Numbered from the stretch's first letter, positions 16,642-25,596 are shown. The stretch: 64,000 nucleotides of DNA from Vampirovibrio chlorellavorus (GCF_003149375.1 NZ_QFWH01000002.1:372001-436000), one strand, 5' to 3'. Program-made: numbers and translations. Notes: generated from the letters alone by a model not told the origin.

Positions 16642-17307
16642 ATGTCCAGTTCTTTTTCCCATTTGCCTCCTCAGGCGCAACGTCTGGAATCCCTGACCGA
16701 GGTGATTCACTTTTTACACGCCCGTGGCTGGACGCCTGCCACCAGTTCCAATTTTTCCTGCCGATTGCCCGAGGGGCAGGCGGGCTTTTCGGTGTCCGTG
16801 TCCGGTCTGGATAAGGGCAGCTTTAGGGCGCAGGACTTTCTGGACGTGGATTTCAACGGGCAGATTATCCGCCCGGAGCAGGCCCATTGTCGGCCTTCCG
16901 CGGAAACGCTCCTGCATGCGCTGGTCTATCAGAAGTTTCCCGATACTCAGGTGGTCTTGCACACTCATTCCGTCAATGGCACGGTCTTGTCTAAGTTGTA
17001 CGAGGCCGAGAAGGGGCTGTTGCTGAAAGAATTTGAAGTGCTGAAAGGTCTGGAAGGGATTGCTACCCATCAAGCCGAGCTGCGGCTGCCCATTTTTAGT
17101 AATCATCAGGACATGACTGTCCTGGCGGCTCAAATTGAGCCGGTACTGCGAGAGCAAACTCCCGTTTACGGCTTTCTGCTGGCGGGCCATGGCTTGTACA
17201 CTTGGGGAAACACCTTGGCTCAGGCCAAGCGGCATGTGGAAGTGTTCGAGTTTTTATTTGAGTGCATTTTAAAATTGAGGTCGCATGGCTATCCTGACTA
17301 TTCCTGA
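16642..17307 (+). CDS. mtnB: methylthioribulose-1-phosphate dehydratase
   Basis: This 221-residue class II aldolase-fold zinc enzyme converts 5-methylthioribulose-1-phosphate to 2,3-diketo-5-methylthiopentyl-1-phosphate in methionine salvage. Visible signatures are NFSCRLP, SAETLLHALVY, the metal-binding LHTHSVNGTVLS and AGHGLYTWG. Length is typical. It overlaps the following mtnD by 23 bp, indicating translational coupling. The ribosome site is weak. Confidence 0.92.
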   Translation: MSSSFSHLPPQAQRLESLTEVIHFLHARGWTPATSSNFSCRLPEGQAGFSVSVSGLDKGSFRAQDFLDVDFNGQIIRPEQAHCRPSAETLLHALVYQKFPDTQVVLHTHSVNGTVLSKLYEAEKGLLLKEFEVLKGLEGIATHQAELRLPIFSNHQDMTVLAAQIEPVLREQTPVYGFLLAGHGLYTWGNTLAQAKRHVEVFEFLFECILKLRSHGYPDYS

Positions 17308-17821
17308 GCGAGCCGTCATTATTCCGGATGGCGAGTCCATTCAGGCTTACCTCAACGCCCGGGGTATTGTATTCGAGCAATGGAGCGCCAACTGCGAATT
17401 TTCTCCAGAGGCCTCTCAGGAGGAGATTCTGGCCGCTTACAATCATTCGTTAAGCCCGTACATGGCTGCCCATGGCTATCAAACCGCCGATGTAATCTCC
17501 GTGCATCCGCAAACGCCCAATCTGCCGGAGATTCGGGCCAGGTTTTTGCGGGAGCACACCCACACCGAAGATGAAGTGCGCTTTTTCGTGGAAGGGCAAG
17601 GCTACTTCTGGTTCAATCTGGAAGGGGATGAGCCGGTATTTTGCGTGAAATGCGTCAGTGGCGATTTGTTATCGGTACCCGCCAACGTCAAGCACTGGTT
17701 TGACCTGGGGCCGGTGCCGCAGGTAAAGACCATTCGGGTGTTTACGGACGCTGCCGGATGGATTCCCCACTATACGGATTCCGGGGTGGAGATCCGTTAT
17801 TTGAGCGCCGTGTCCGCCTGA
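17285..17821 (+). CDS. mtnD: acireductone dioxygenase
   Basis: This 178-residue cupin oxidises the acireductone intermediate to the 2-keto acid precursor of methionine plus formate (Fe2+ form). The metal site HTHTEDEVRFFVEG supplies two His and a Glu; a third His lies in VKHWFDLG. GAGG precedes the ATG, which lies inside the end of mtnB. It forms a salvage operon with mtnB and mtnC. Confidence 0.93.
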   Translation: MAILTIPERAVIIPDGESIQAYLNARGIVFEQWSANCEFSPEASQEEILAAYNHSLSPYMAAHGYQTADVISVHPQTPNLPEIRARFLREHTHTEDEVRFFVEGQGYFWFNLEGDEPVFCVKCVSGDLLSVPANVKHWFDLGPVPQVKTIRVFTDAAGWIPHYTDSGVEIRYLSAVSA

Positions 17822-17870
17822 AGCACCCCTTATCCCTTTTTGTACTGCTTGCCTGGAGATGTCCCAATCC

Positions 17871-18614
17871 ATGGACCAAAATTTAAAATCCTCTCCGGTT
17901 CGCTTTGTTCTGCTGGACATAGAAGGAACCACTACCGATATTCACTTTGTGCATCAGGTGCTGTTTCCCTACTCGGCCCAGCGCTTGCCGGAGTTTGTGA
18001 AGCAGCACGCCCACGACCCGCTGGTGCGGGAGGCCTTTCAGTCCGTTCGGGAAACCATCTCTCAGGAGGAGGGGCGTACGCTGGATGAAGCCGGTTGCCT
18101 GCAAACGCTGCTGGACTGGATTGCCACGGATCGCAAGCACACGGCCCTCAAGCAGCTACAGGGCATGATCTGGAAGACGGGCTTTGAGCAAGGGGATTAC
18201 CGGGGCCATGTTTACGATGACGTGCTGAGGGCCCTGCAAAACTGGACGCTGAAAGGGATCGAGCTGGGCATTTACTCATCGGGTTCCGTGCAGGCACAAA
18301 AACTGTTATTTTCTTACTCCGAGGCGGGCGATTTAACCCGTTATTTCAGCCGCTACTTTGATACCCGGGTGGGCGCCAAAAGAGACGTGGAATCATATCG
18401 ACGTATTGTCACCGAGTTGAATTTGCCGCCGATGGAAGTGCTGTTCTTATCCGATGTGGAGACGGAGCTGGATGCGGCCCGTCTGGCGGGCCTGTTGGCC
18501 AAGCAAATTGTGCGGGAGGGGACCACACCCTCTGATCGGCATGCGCATTTTAAGGACTTGCTGGCCGTGGAACAGTTGACCACAGGCCCCCAAGCCGATT
18601 TGCCACGGCGGTGA
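17871..18614 (+). CDS. mtnC: enolase-phosphatase E1
   Basis: This bifunctional HAD-family enzyme of methionine salvage enolises and dephosphorylates the diketo intermediate to acireductone. Motifs: LLDIEGTTTD (nucleophile Asp), IYSSGS and FLSDVETELDAA. About 247 residues from the ATG at 17871; an in-frame ATG at 17859 lies directly after GGAG, too close for normal initiation, but cannot be excluded. It is the third gene of mtnBDC; no mtnA, mtnK or mtnN lies in the window. Confidence 0.92.
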   Translation: MDQNLKSSPVRFVLLDIEGTTTDIHFVHQVLFPYSAQRLPEFVKQHAHDPLVREAFQSVRETISQEEGRTLDEAGCLQTLLDWIATDRKHTALKQLQGMIWKTGFEQGDYRGHVYDDVLRALQNWTLKGIELGIYSSGSVQAQKLLFSYSEAGDLTRYFSRYFDTRVGAKRDVESYRRIVTELNLPPMEVLFLSDVETELDAARLAGLLAKQIVREGTTPSDRHAHFKDLLAVEQLTTGPQADLPRR

Positions 18615-18652
18615 CAGCCCTTATCTGACTGGCCGTCATTGAGGTCAGTCCT

Positions 18653-20089
18653 CTACTTTTGAATCAGCGTTTTCAGGTAGGTGTACTCTTCAATGCCGCA
18701 CAGTACCCCTTCCCGGCCCAGACCGGAGTCCTTGACCCCGCCATAAGGCAACAGGTCCAGCCGGGTGGTGGGAATGTCGTTGATCAGCAGGCCGCCCACG
18801 TCCAGCGTTTGGTAGGCCTGCTCGATTTTTGGGGTGTGGTGGCTGTAAAGCCCGGCCTGCAAACCGTAGCGGGACCGATTGACCAGGGCCAGAGCCTCCT
18901 CAAGGTGGTGATAGGTACTCACGGTGGCGATGGGGGCAAACACCTCTTCGGCGTTCACGGCCATGGCGGGGGTGGTGCGATCCAGCAGGGTGGGGTTCAT
19001 GGTAAAGGCGTTGAAGGTATTACCGCCGTAAATCACGTTGGCCCCCGCTTTTAAGGCGTCTTTAATGATGGAGCGGGTTCGCTGCACCTGTTGAATGCTG
19101 ATCATGGGGCCAATGTCCGTGTCCGCTTTGAAGGGATCGCCTACTTTTAGTTGCCGGGTGGCGTTGACCAGCGCGGGCAGTAAGGTGTCTTTCAGGGCGT
19201 CCTGAATCAAAATGCGTTGTACGGAGATGCAGATTTGTCCGGCAAAGGAAAAGGCGCCCAGGGCGATGCGCTGGGCCAATGACTCTACGGGCTCGGTCAA
19301 GTCATCCACAATCACGGCGGCGTTTCCGCCCAGTTCCAGGGTGACCGATTTATTCCCGGCGATGCTGCGCAAGTGCCAGCCCACCGGAGCGCTGCCCGTA
19401 AAACTGAGCTTGGCAAAGGCATTGGAGCGCACCAGTGTTTCGGCCAGGCTGTTTTGGGCCGGAATCACGTTAATGGCCTCGTACCCGGCCTCGGCGGCCA
19501 AACGTCCCAAATAGAGCGCTGTCAGCGGAGTTTGCGGGGCCGGTTTGATGGTGATGGAGCATCCGGCGGCAATGGCCGGGGCCAGCTTGTGGATGACCAG
19601 ATTCAGCGGAAAGTTGTAGGGGGTAATGGCCAGCACCGGCCCGATGGGGAAGCGGCTCAGTCGCACGCTGCGGCCTTCCACCTGCATCAGGGTCGCCGTG
19701 CTGCGCTCCACTTGGGCGGCATACCCTCGGCACACCTTCACGGAGCGGGCCACTTCTCGCTGAGACAGGGTGATGGGCTTGCCGCTTTCCCGGGTGATGA
19801 GCAAGGCCAGCGTCTCTTGATGGGCTTCCAGCCGATCGGCCAGATTATTCAGGATGTGTGCCCGCGCTTTGAGGCTTGTCTTTCGGAAGCTCTGAAACCC
19901 TTGCAGGGCGGTTTTTTCAATCAGTTCCAAATGCAGATCATCGGCAAAATAGGCTTCGCCGATCAAGGTCACCGCATCGCCCGGATAATAGATGGGCTGC
20001 GGGCTGCCGCTTTTTCCAAAGCGTTCGCTGCCTTGCAGGATAAAAGGCTGAGCGGCACTGGTCGCTTGGGTTTGAGTTTGTCTGGTCAT
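18653..20089 (-). CDS. NAD(P)-dependent aldehyde dehydrogenase
   Basis: This 478-residue ALDH-superfamily protein has PYNFPLNLVIHKLAPAIAAGC, the catalytic Glu in TLELGGNAAVIV and the nucleophilic Cys in FAGQICISVQR. The GQICISVQR form is typical of lactaldehyde, phosphonoacetaldehyde or sulfoacetaldehyde-type dehydrogenases and non-phosphorylating glyceraldehyde-3-phosphate dehydrogenases; the exact substrate cannot be read. AGGA lies ~10 nt before the ATG. It follows the solute-binding lipoprotein gene by 15 bp, so the two probably form one transcript, suggesting that the aldehyde derives from an imported compound. Confidence 0.87.
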   Translation of the reverse strand: MTRQTQTQATSAAQPFILQGSERFGKSGSPQPIYYPGDAVTLIGEAYFADDLHLELIEKTALQGFQSFRKTSLKARAHILNNLADRLEAHQETLALLITRESGKPITLSQREVARSVKVCRGYAAQVERSTATLMQVEGRSVRLSRFPIGPVLAITPYNFPLNLVIHKLAPAIAAGCSITIKPAPQTPLTALYLGRLAAEAGYEAINVIPAQNSLAETLVRSNAFAKLSFTGSAPVGWHLRSIAGNKSVTLELGGNAAVIVDDLTEPVESLAQRIALGAFSFAGQICISVQRILIQDALKDTLLPALVNATRQLKVGDPFKADTDIGPMISIQQVQRTRSIIKDALKAGANVIYGGNTFNAFTMNPTLLDRTTPAMAVNAEEVFAPIATVSTYHHLEEALALVNRSRYGLQAGLYSHHTPKIEQAYQTLDVGGLLINDIPTTRLDLLPYGGVKDSGLGREGVLCGIEEYTYLKTLIQK

Positions 20090-20104
20090 GCACTCACGTT
20101 CCTA

Positions 20105-21397
20105 TCAGGAGTCCAATTCCAGTGTAGCATTGATTTCCGTTTGGGCTTGCCGCAGGGCGTTCTCCGGGGAGATTTTGCCCAGCATGGCCAGTTGCACGTA
20201 ATGGTTGATGATGTCGTTGATGGCGTTCTGGTTGGGCTGAATTTGGTAAGCGGCGGTGGCTCCCAATAGTTGTTTGGCGCTGATGGCCCGCCCCTCAGCC
20301 ATTAAGTCAGGCGCTTGCGCCGGGGCGAAATACGGATCGTTCAGGGCCGCTGTGATCGAAGGCAAAACGGGGGCGACCTGGGCCAGGGCCAGCTGATTTT
20401 TGGCGTTGGTGATGAAGGCGGCGAAATCGACGGCCTCCTTGGGGTGAGCGCTTTTCACCGGTACTACCAATACCATCAGAGAAAAATCCTTGTAGGGAGA
20501 AGTTTGCGGAAACTGGGGGGCCACGTCCGTTTCCTTGTAAATGTTGGGGGCGTTTTCCTTCACGATTTTCAGGAAGTTGGGGCCAATGGACAGCGAGGCC
20601 AATGTGCCCGCCTGAAAGCGTCCCACCGCGGATTGATGACTTTCGGTGATGGCTTCCGCCGGTACCCAGCCCTGTTTGTACATGTCCACGTAGGTGGCTA
20701 AAATTTCCATGGCCTGCGGGGTGGCGAAAATGGCCTGTCCTTTGGCGTTGTACAGCGGAATGCCCTGTTTTTTGAGTTCTTTCAGGAAATTTCCATTTTC
20801 GGCGATGACCGGCATGAGGCCGTATTGACCGGTTTTTCGGTGAATTTGATCGGCAAAATCGGAGAGTTCCGCAAAGCGGGTGGGAGGCTGGGCGAAGCCC
20901 GCATTCCGCAGCAGGGCCTTGTTGTAGATGGTCACGCTGGAGGTGATGTACCAGGGCAAGCCAAAGGCCAGCGGTGCTTGGCCCGGTCTAGTGAGGGTGG
21001 CTCCTTGCCAGGCTACCGGCAAATACGTGGATTTTACGGACTCCGGCAGGGCGGTGTTCATGTTGGTCAAGGCGTTGCGGTTGGCCAGTATGGCAGAAAA
21101 ATCCGGGTTTAAATTCACCACATCCGGGGTGTGTCCGCTGAGCATGGCGGTCAGGGTGCGTTTGGGGCCCTCGGAAAAAGGCACATCCACCCAATGGATG
21201 CGCACGTTGGGATGGGCTCGCTCGTACTCCAGAAACATGGGTTCCAGCGTGCTTTTGAACGTGTCCAGTTGCAGCGTCCAAAACTCCAGGGTGATGCGTT
21301 CGGTGGGCTTGCTCGGAGGTTTTGTACAGCCCGTGAAGAGCATTGGAATCAAGAGAATAAGTAGCACTGCGACTCTGTTTCCAAGAGTGCCTGTCAT
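20105..21397 (-). CDS. ABC-transporter solute-binding lipoprotein (family 1, MalE/UgpB-like)
   Basis: This 430-residue protein has a lipoprotein signal (VLLILLIPMLFTGC) and a family 1 extracellular binding domain (TLEFWTLQLDT-type start, HTPDVVNLNPDF, later FAAFITNAKNQLALA). Such proteins deliver sugars or glycerol phosphates to ABC permeases, but no permease or ATPase gene is nearby, so it is an orphan. The start at 21397 is supported by GAGGTG 6 nt upstream. The frame stays open 89 codons further upstream, but that extension translates the palindromic repeats and is not real. It is co-directional with the aldehyde dehydrogenase. Confidence 0.88.
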   Translation of the reverse strand: MTGTLGNRVAVLLILLIPMLFTGCTKPPSKPTERITLEFWTLQLDTFKSTLEPMFLEYERAHPNVRIHWVDVPFSEGPKRTLTAMLSGHTPDVVNLNPDFSAILANRNALTNMNTALPESVKSTYLPVAWQGATLTRPGQAPLAFGLPWYITSSVTIYNKALLRNAGFAQPPTRFAELSDFADQIHRKTGQYGLMPVIAENGNFLKELKKQGIPLYNAKGQAIFATPQAMEILATYVDMYKQGWVPAEAITESHQSAVGRFQAGTLASLSIGPNFLKIVKENAPNIYKETDVAPQFPQTSPYKDFSLMVLVVPVKSAHPKEAVDFAAFITNAKNQLALAQVAPVLPSITAALNDPYFAPAQAPDLMAEGRAISAKQLLGATAAYQIQPNQNAINDIINHYVQLAMLGKISPENALRQAQTEINATLELDS

Positions 21398-21413
21398 TCT
21401 CGTCACCTCTGTT

Positions 21414-21609
21414 ATTCCCGCGCAGGCGGGAATCCACTGCGCCTTCTTGCGTTTGGGTTGGTTTGTCGACAGTTCGTTTTCAGTCAGTCCGGCTGCCTGT
21501 CGTACTGGATTCCCGCCTGCGCGGGAATGACAAAATGCGTCGTGATTATCTTTTTTGGGCTTGCGTAAGCGGGGGGCTGGGCGTACTGGATTCCCGCCTA
21601 CGCGGGAAT
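21414..21609. repeat. three copies of a 20-bp palindromic repeat
   Basis: Copies at 21414-21433, 21509-21528 and 21590-21609 share the core ATTCCCGCCTGCGCGGGAAT (the first inverted) with flanks TGG before and GACAA after. Each forms a strong hairpin. They fill the space between the DUF3343 gene and the solute-binding lipoprotein; the first sits directly before its ribosome site. The core resembles the dRS3-type ATTCCC-N8-GGGAAT repeats of Neisseria and similar elements of other bacteria. Confidence 0.8.
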
Positions 21610-21660
21610 GACAACGCCCGGATAGAAAAGAAAGGGGAGCAAGGATTAAGGCAATAAAGC

Positions 21661-21885
21661 TCATAACTTAAAATCCTTGAACACCCGCATGACCACAAAG
21701 CGGGCTTTGGTCAGTTCCATGGGCACGCCTTGCTGATCGCTGCCTTCAATGTAAATGGCCACATCGGAGCCGGTTTTGTACCCCAACGACTCGGGGATCG
21801 GAATGACCTGGTGTGGAATACTTCGCTCATTCAGCCACTGGCTGGCGTTTTCCGTAGTCGGGGTGGAGGGCAGGACAATCAGCAT
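21661..21885 (-). CDS. DUF3343-like small protein
   Basis: This 74-residue protein begins LIVLPSTPTTENASQWLNERSIPHQVIPIP, the pattern of DUF3343 proteins, which share a short alpha/beta fold and are sometimes suggested as sulfur or selenium carriers. The conserved Cys-Gly usually found after the proline strand is replaced by GYKTGSDV, so carrier chemistry is doubtful. The ribosome site is poor. It follows tatD by 38 bp and probably shares its transcript. Confidence 0.65.
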   Translation of the reverse strand: MLIVLPSTPTTENASQWLNERSIPHQVIPIPESLGYKTGSDVAIYIEGSDQQGVPMELTKARFVVMRVFKDFKL

Positions 21886-21923
21886 TTGGCGGGGTTCCCA
21901 ACCGAAGCAACTTTACCCCTTAA

Positions 21924-22730
21924 TCATAACAGACCAAAGACTTTGCGGGCATTGGCCGTGGTCACGGCGGCCACTTCCTCGTAAGCGATTCCTCGCAGTT
22001 CGGCGATTTTTTCCGCCACCAGCTTCACTCGGGCCGGTTCGTTGGGCTTGCCCCGAAAGGGCATCGGGCTGAGGAAAGGAGAATCGGTTTCCACCAGCAT
22101 CCACTCTAAGGGAATTTCTTTGGCCGCTTGATGCAGGTTTTCTGCTTTTTTAAAGGTCACGTTTCCGGCAAAGCTAATGTGGAAGTTTTTCTCGATCATA
22201 CGATGGGCAAACTCGGCATCGCCGGAGAAGCAGTGCATAATGCCCCGCACCCCCGGGACTTCGCTGATGATCTGGTACACATCCTCATGGGCCTCCCGGT
22301 CATGCACGATCACCGGCAAATCGTACTTTCGGCCCAGTTCCAGCAGGCTTTTAAAACATTTTTTTTGCAAGTCCACCAGCGATTGATCCCAATAGTAATC
22401 CAGCCCGGTTTCCCCCACGGCCACCACTTTGGGATGGCTGAGCAAGGCTTCGATTTCGGCCAGCCAGTCCGGCTGATCCACGATATCGGCCACATCGGTG
22501 GGGTGAACGGCCACGGCGGCGTACACGTTCTCAAAGCGTTCGGCCATGGCCATGACCTCCGGAAATTTGGCCGGGGTCACGCTGGGATTCACCAGAAATT
22601 CCACGCCAGCGGCTTTGGCCCGGGCCAGCACTTGCACCGGATCGGTACCACTCAGGCCATCCGGGTGATCGGCTTGCCGGTGAATGTAATCCAGATGGCA
22701 GTGGGTATCAATGAGGGTGGGCGCGCTCAT
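21924..22730 (-). CDS. tatD: TatD-family metal-dependent deoxyribonuclease
   Basis: This 268-residue TIM-barrel hydrolase shows IDTHCHLDY (metal ligands), VAVHPTDV, VGETGLDYYW, PVIVHDREAHEDV, MHCFSGDAE and VETDSPFLSP, all TatD/YcfH signatures. TatD proteins act as DNases in repair or nucleic-acid turnover, and as D-aminoacyl-tRNA deacylase-like enzymes in some reports. Start at 22730 has GAGG 8 nt upstream. Directly downstream of metG and a small cysteine-rich gene; metG-tatD pairing is common in bacteria. Confidence 0.93.
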   Translation of the reverse strand: MSAPTLIDTHCHLDYIHRQADHPDGLSGTDPVQVLARAKAAGVEFLVNPSVTPAKFPEVMAMAERFENVYAAVAVHPTDVADIVDQPDWLAEIEALLSHPKVVAVGETGLDYYWDQSLVDLQKKCFKSLLELGRKYDLPVIVHDREAHEDVYQIISEVPGVRGIMHCFSGDAEFAHRMIEKNFHISFAGNVTFKKAENLHQAAKEIPLEWMLVETDSPFLSPMPFRGKPNEPARVKLVAEKIAELRGIAYEEVAAVTTANARKVFGLL

Positions 22731-22741
22731 CGGATTCGCCT

Positions 22742-23251
22742 CTAAACCAGCCGCAGATCGGGAAAGTGATCGTCCTTGTACCACTTGGCGCTTTTGTATT
22801 CCGCCGGAATTTTGTCGTAGTGATTCATAGGATCATGACCCAAGGCCCGCAGCTTCTGCATCCACAATTCCCGCTTGGATTGGGGCAGGGCGTGTCCGCA
22901 CCACGGGCAGCAATCGATCTTCCAGTAGGAGGTTCCCCCATCCCGGATGGGGATGCCGTATTCGTCATACTGATCCACGTAGACAATTAAGCTGCTGGGG
23001 CACTCCCAGGCATCCTGATGCGAGGCACATCGGTAATTGGCGTGATAGGCCATGTGAATGCAGGGATAGGCGCTGGCGTCGATTTTCCAGTCCTTGAGTT
23101 GCTCGGTCTGGAACCAGTCCCGGCACTCGTGACAATCTTGCATATGATCCGAGTAGGAGGCGTATTCCGGGGTTTCAATGTCCTTCCAGTGGATGACATT
23201 GGCGGCGCCGTCGAATTTGCTGTAAGAGCGTTTAAATTGTTCGCAGTTCAT
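22742..23251 (-). CDS. DUF6980-like cysteine-rich protein
   Basis: This 169-residue protein has a C-terminal two-thirds resembling DUF6980: a CIHMAYH-NYRC-H-D-W-CP segment, IVYVDQYDEYGIPIRDGG, then the zinc-ribbon-like CCPWCGHALPQSKRE and a terminal helix with IPAEYKS. An extra N-terminal part has another CHEC. The Cys/His pattern suggests zinc binding. Function is unknown. It lies 9 bp after metG and 11 bp before tatD in the same direction, so it is in a tight operon. Confidence 0.7.
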   Translation of the reverse strand: MNCEQFKRSYSKFDGAANVIHWKDIETPEYASYSDHMQDCHECRDWFQTEQLKDWKIDASAYPCIHMAYHANYRCASHQDAWECPSSLIVYVDQYDEYGIPIRDGGTSYWKIDCCPWCGHALPQSKRELWMQKLRALGHDPMNHYDKIPAEYKSAKWYKDDHFPDLRLV

Positions 23252-23260
23252 TGGCGTTTG

Positions 23261-24823
23261 TTATTTCTTCTTGGTGGCCCCGGCCAGTTCGCTGTCCAGA
23301 CGGGGTAAAATGGGGCCTTGCAGATTGACGCGCTGTCCCACCGGGATGTGGGCGTTGGTAATGTCGTCCCAGCGGGGGCACAGGTCACTGAGTTTGGCCT
23401 GATAGCCCAGTTGCGACCACATTTCATCGCTGAGGGTAGGGGTAATGGGGCTGAGCAAAATGGCCACCTGACGCAGGGTTTCCAGCACGGTATACATGAG
23501 ATCGGCCAGCTCGGTCAGTTTGCCTTCTTTAAATAAAGTCCAGGGCTCCTGATCGTTGATCTGCTTGTTGGCCCAATCGACCAGTTGCAGGATGAGATCC
23601 GCCGCTTTCTGGAATTCAAAGGCCGCATAAGCCTGATGCACCTCAGTCACCCCGTCCGCATGCAAGATGCCCGGCTTGGCGTGTTGAGACTGAGGCACCT
23701 GACCGTCGAAATACTTGTTGGTCATATTCAGGGTGCGGTTGAGCAGGTTGCCCAGATTGTTGGCCAAATCGGCGTTGACCTTGAGTTTGAAATCTTCTTC
23801 CGTAAAGCTGCCGTCCTGTCCGAAGGTGGCCACGGTCATCAGGTAGTAGCGGATGGGATCGGGGTTGGGCAGCTCAAAGCGCTCCTTCAGGGTAAAGGGC
23901 GATACCACGTTGCCCACGCTCTTGGAGATTTTGGCTTCGTTGATGTTGATGAAGCCGTGGGCAAAAATCTGGCTGGGCAGTGGGATTTCAGCGGACATGA
24001 GCATGGCGGGCCAGTAAATGGCGTGGAACCGCAGAATGTCCTTGCCAATCATATGCACATCGGCAGGCCAGAACCGGTTGAACAGAGCCTCATCCTTGCC
24101 ATAGCCAATGCCGGTAATGTAGTTGCTGAGGGCATCAATCCACACGTAAATGACCTGATCGGCGTCATTCGGCACCGGAATGCCCCAGCTGACCGAGTTC
24201 TTATGCCGGGACACGCTGATGTCTTCCAGATCCTCCAGCATTTGCAGCACTTCCGCCGCCCGGAATTCCGGCAATACAAAGTTGGGATTGCTTTGCATAT
24301 GGGCCTGAAGGGCTGCTTTGTACTTGCTGAGCTTGAAGAAGTAGTTCTCTTCCTGCACGATTTCCGGCTTGCGCTGGTGGTTGGGGCATTCGCCCGCCTC
24401 GTTCAGGTCCCGCTCGGTCACGAATTTTTCGCAGCCCGCACAGTACATGCCCTGGTAGGCCCGTTTTTCGATATCGCCCTTGGCCGCCATTTTGCGCCAC
24501 AGTTGTTCCACCACGGCGTAATGATCCGCGTCGGTGGTGCGAATGAAGCGATCGTAGTTTAAGTTGAGGTAAGCCCAGGCCTTTTTGAACTCTTCCACCA
24601 GTTCATCGGTGTGCTGTTGAGGGGTAAGGCCTCGGCTGGCGGCGGTTTTTTCTACCTTGGTGCCATGCTCATCGGTGCCGGTCAGGAAAAACACCTCTTT
24701 GCCCACCAGCTTCTGGAAGCGGGCCATGACGTCGGTGGCGATTTTTTCGTAAGCGTGGCCCAGGTGGGGCGCCGCGTTGACGTAGTCGATGGCGGTGGTG
24801 ATGTAGTAGGTGTTTTGGCTCAT
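23261..24823 (-). CDS. metG: methionyl-tRNA synthetase
   Basis: This 520-residue class I synthetase charges tRNA-Met. The HIGH-type motif is HLGHAYEKIATD near residue 20; the KMSKS-type motif appears as AKISKSVGN. A zinc knuckle (CAGCEKF, then CPNH) lies in the connective peptide. The anticodon-binding helical domain follows. There is no C-terminal Trbp111-like domain, so it is the short form. First gene of the metG-DUF6980-tatD-DUF3343 cluster. Confidence 0.95.
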   Translation of the reverse strand: MSQNTYYITTAIDYVNAAPHLGHAYEKIATDVMARFQKLVGKEVFFLTGTDEHGTKVEKTAASRGLTPQQHTDELVEEFKKAWAYLNLNYDRFIRTTDADHYAVVEQLWRKMAAKGDIEKRAYQGMYCAGCEKFVTERDLNEAGECPNHQRKPEIVQEENYFFKLSKYKAALQAHMQSNPNFVLPEFRAAEVLQMLEDLEDISVSRHKNSVSWGIPVPNDADQVIYVWIDALSNYITGIGYGKDEALFNRFWPADVHMIGKDILRFHAIYWPAMLMSAEIPLPSQIFAHGFININEAKISKSVGNVVSPFTLKERFELPNPDPIRYYLMTVATFGQDGSFTEEDFKLKVNADLANNLGNLLNRTLNMTNKYFDGQVPQSQHAKPGILHADGVTEVHQAYAAFEFQKAADLILQLVDWANKQINDQEPWTLFKEGKLTELADLMYTVLETLRQVAILLSPITPTLSDEMWSQLGYQAKLSDLCPRWDDITNAHIPVGQRVNLQGPILPRLDSELAGATKKK

Positions 24824-24945
24824 GGGCGGGGGCTTTCCTGTGGATGCACGCTTGAGTGGATAATAAGCACTATTCTCTCAGAGTAGCGGGATTGTAGCAA
24901 ATGATCTTGCGCTTGATATGTAGTAATCGCATGGTTGAAACTTTT

Positions 24946-25596
24946 TCAGTCGCCGCTCATAGTGCGAGCGGTAACCTCCATAAAATGCCGCAGGGGATGA
25001 TCGGGGTCGGTGAACGAGGAGATCTCCATTTTGAAGGCTCTAAAATTTTCGATGGGCCACGGTAAATGGACTTCCACTTGGTGGCTGGACCTCATTTTGG
25101 TGCAATGAGCCAATAGGCCCCTGGGGCAGAGGAGGATGAGGGTGGATGATCGCAGGCCACAAAACCGTTCGGTTTTTAATTCCACATCGTGAATGGTGTG
25201 CCAAGGCACCATATGCTCCTGAGCCAGTATTTTGGCTTTTCCCCAGTATCTGAAATGGCTAATTTTAATCCCCTCGGTCAGGACTTGTACTTCGGGGATG
25301 TGGCTTCGCAGGCCCCCTTTTAAGGCTCTAGTAATTGCAGTTAGTCCCATAATGAGCCCGAAAATGAGTGAGCCCGGTAAGGAGATGCTGATACATTGGA
25401 CGGGAGTGTTATGACCGCAAACCTTTTGAGGCGGGACAAATAACAATAAGGAATTGAAAAACAAGAATGTAAACAGCGATGTGTAAAGCCCAATCTGACC
25501 GGCGGCTAAAAACACTTCTTCCCAAATGGCGGCCGTGGGCTTACTGTATACCACCTGCTTTATTTCTTGGGGCTGAAGTGGGATTGGATTGGTCAT
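24946..25596 (-). CDS. small membrane protein of unknown function
   Basis: This is a 216-residue protein. The ATG at 25596 has AAGG 6-7 nt upstream and lies 8 bp after the mtaB stop, suggesting co-transcription. Two hydrophobic segments (around IGLYTSLFTFLFFNSLLLFV and SLPGSLIFGLIMGLTAI) are separated by a short Cys-containing loop. A ~120-residue soluble C-terminal domain rich in beta-strands follows (VLTEGIKISHFRYWG, PWHTIHDVELKTE, STLILLCPRG). The arrangement resembles bacterial PH-like membrane proteins, without firm evidence. Confidence 0.65.
   Translation of the reverse strand: MTNPIPLQPQEIKQVVYSKPTAAIWEEVFLAAGQIGLYTSLFTFLFFNSLLLFVPPQKVCGHNTPVQCISISLPGSLIFGLIMGLTAITRALKGGLRSHIPEVQVLTEGIKISHFRYWGKAKILAQEHMVPWHTIHDVELKTERFCGLRSSTLILLCPRGLLAHCTKMRSSHQVEVHLPWPIENFRAFKMEISSFTDPDHPLRHFMEVTARTMSGD

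Noticed and set aside
21398-21664. 89-codon N-terminal extension of the solute-binding lipoprotein
   Set aside because: It translates the palindromic repeats (CHSRAGGNP-type sequence); the lipoprotein signal and a good ribosome site begin at 21397.
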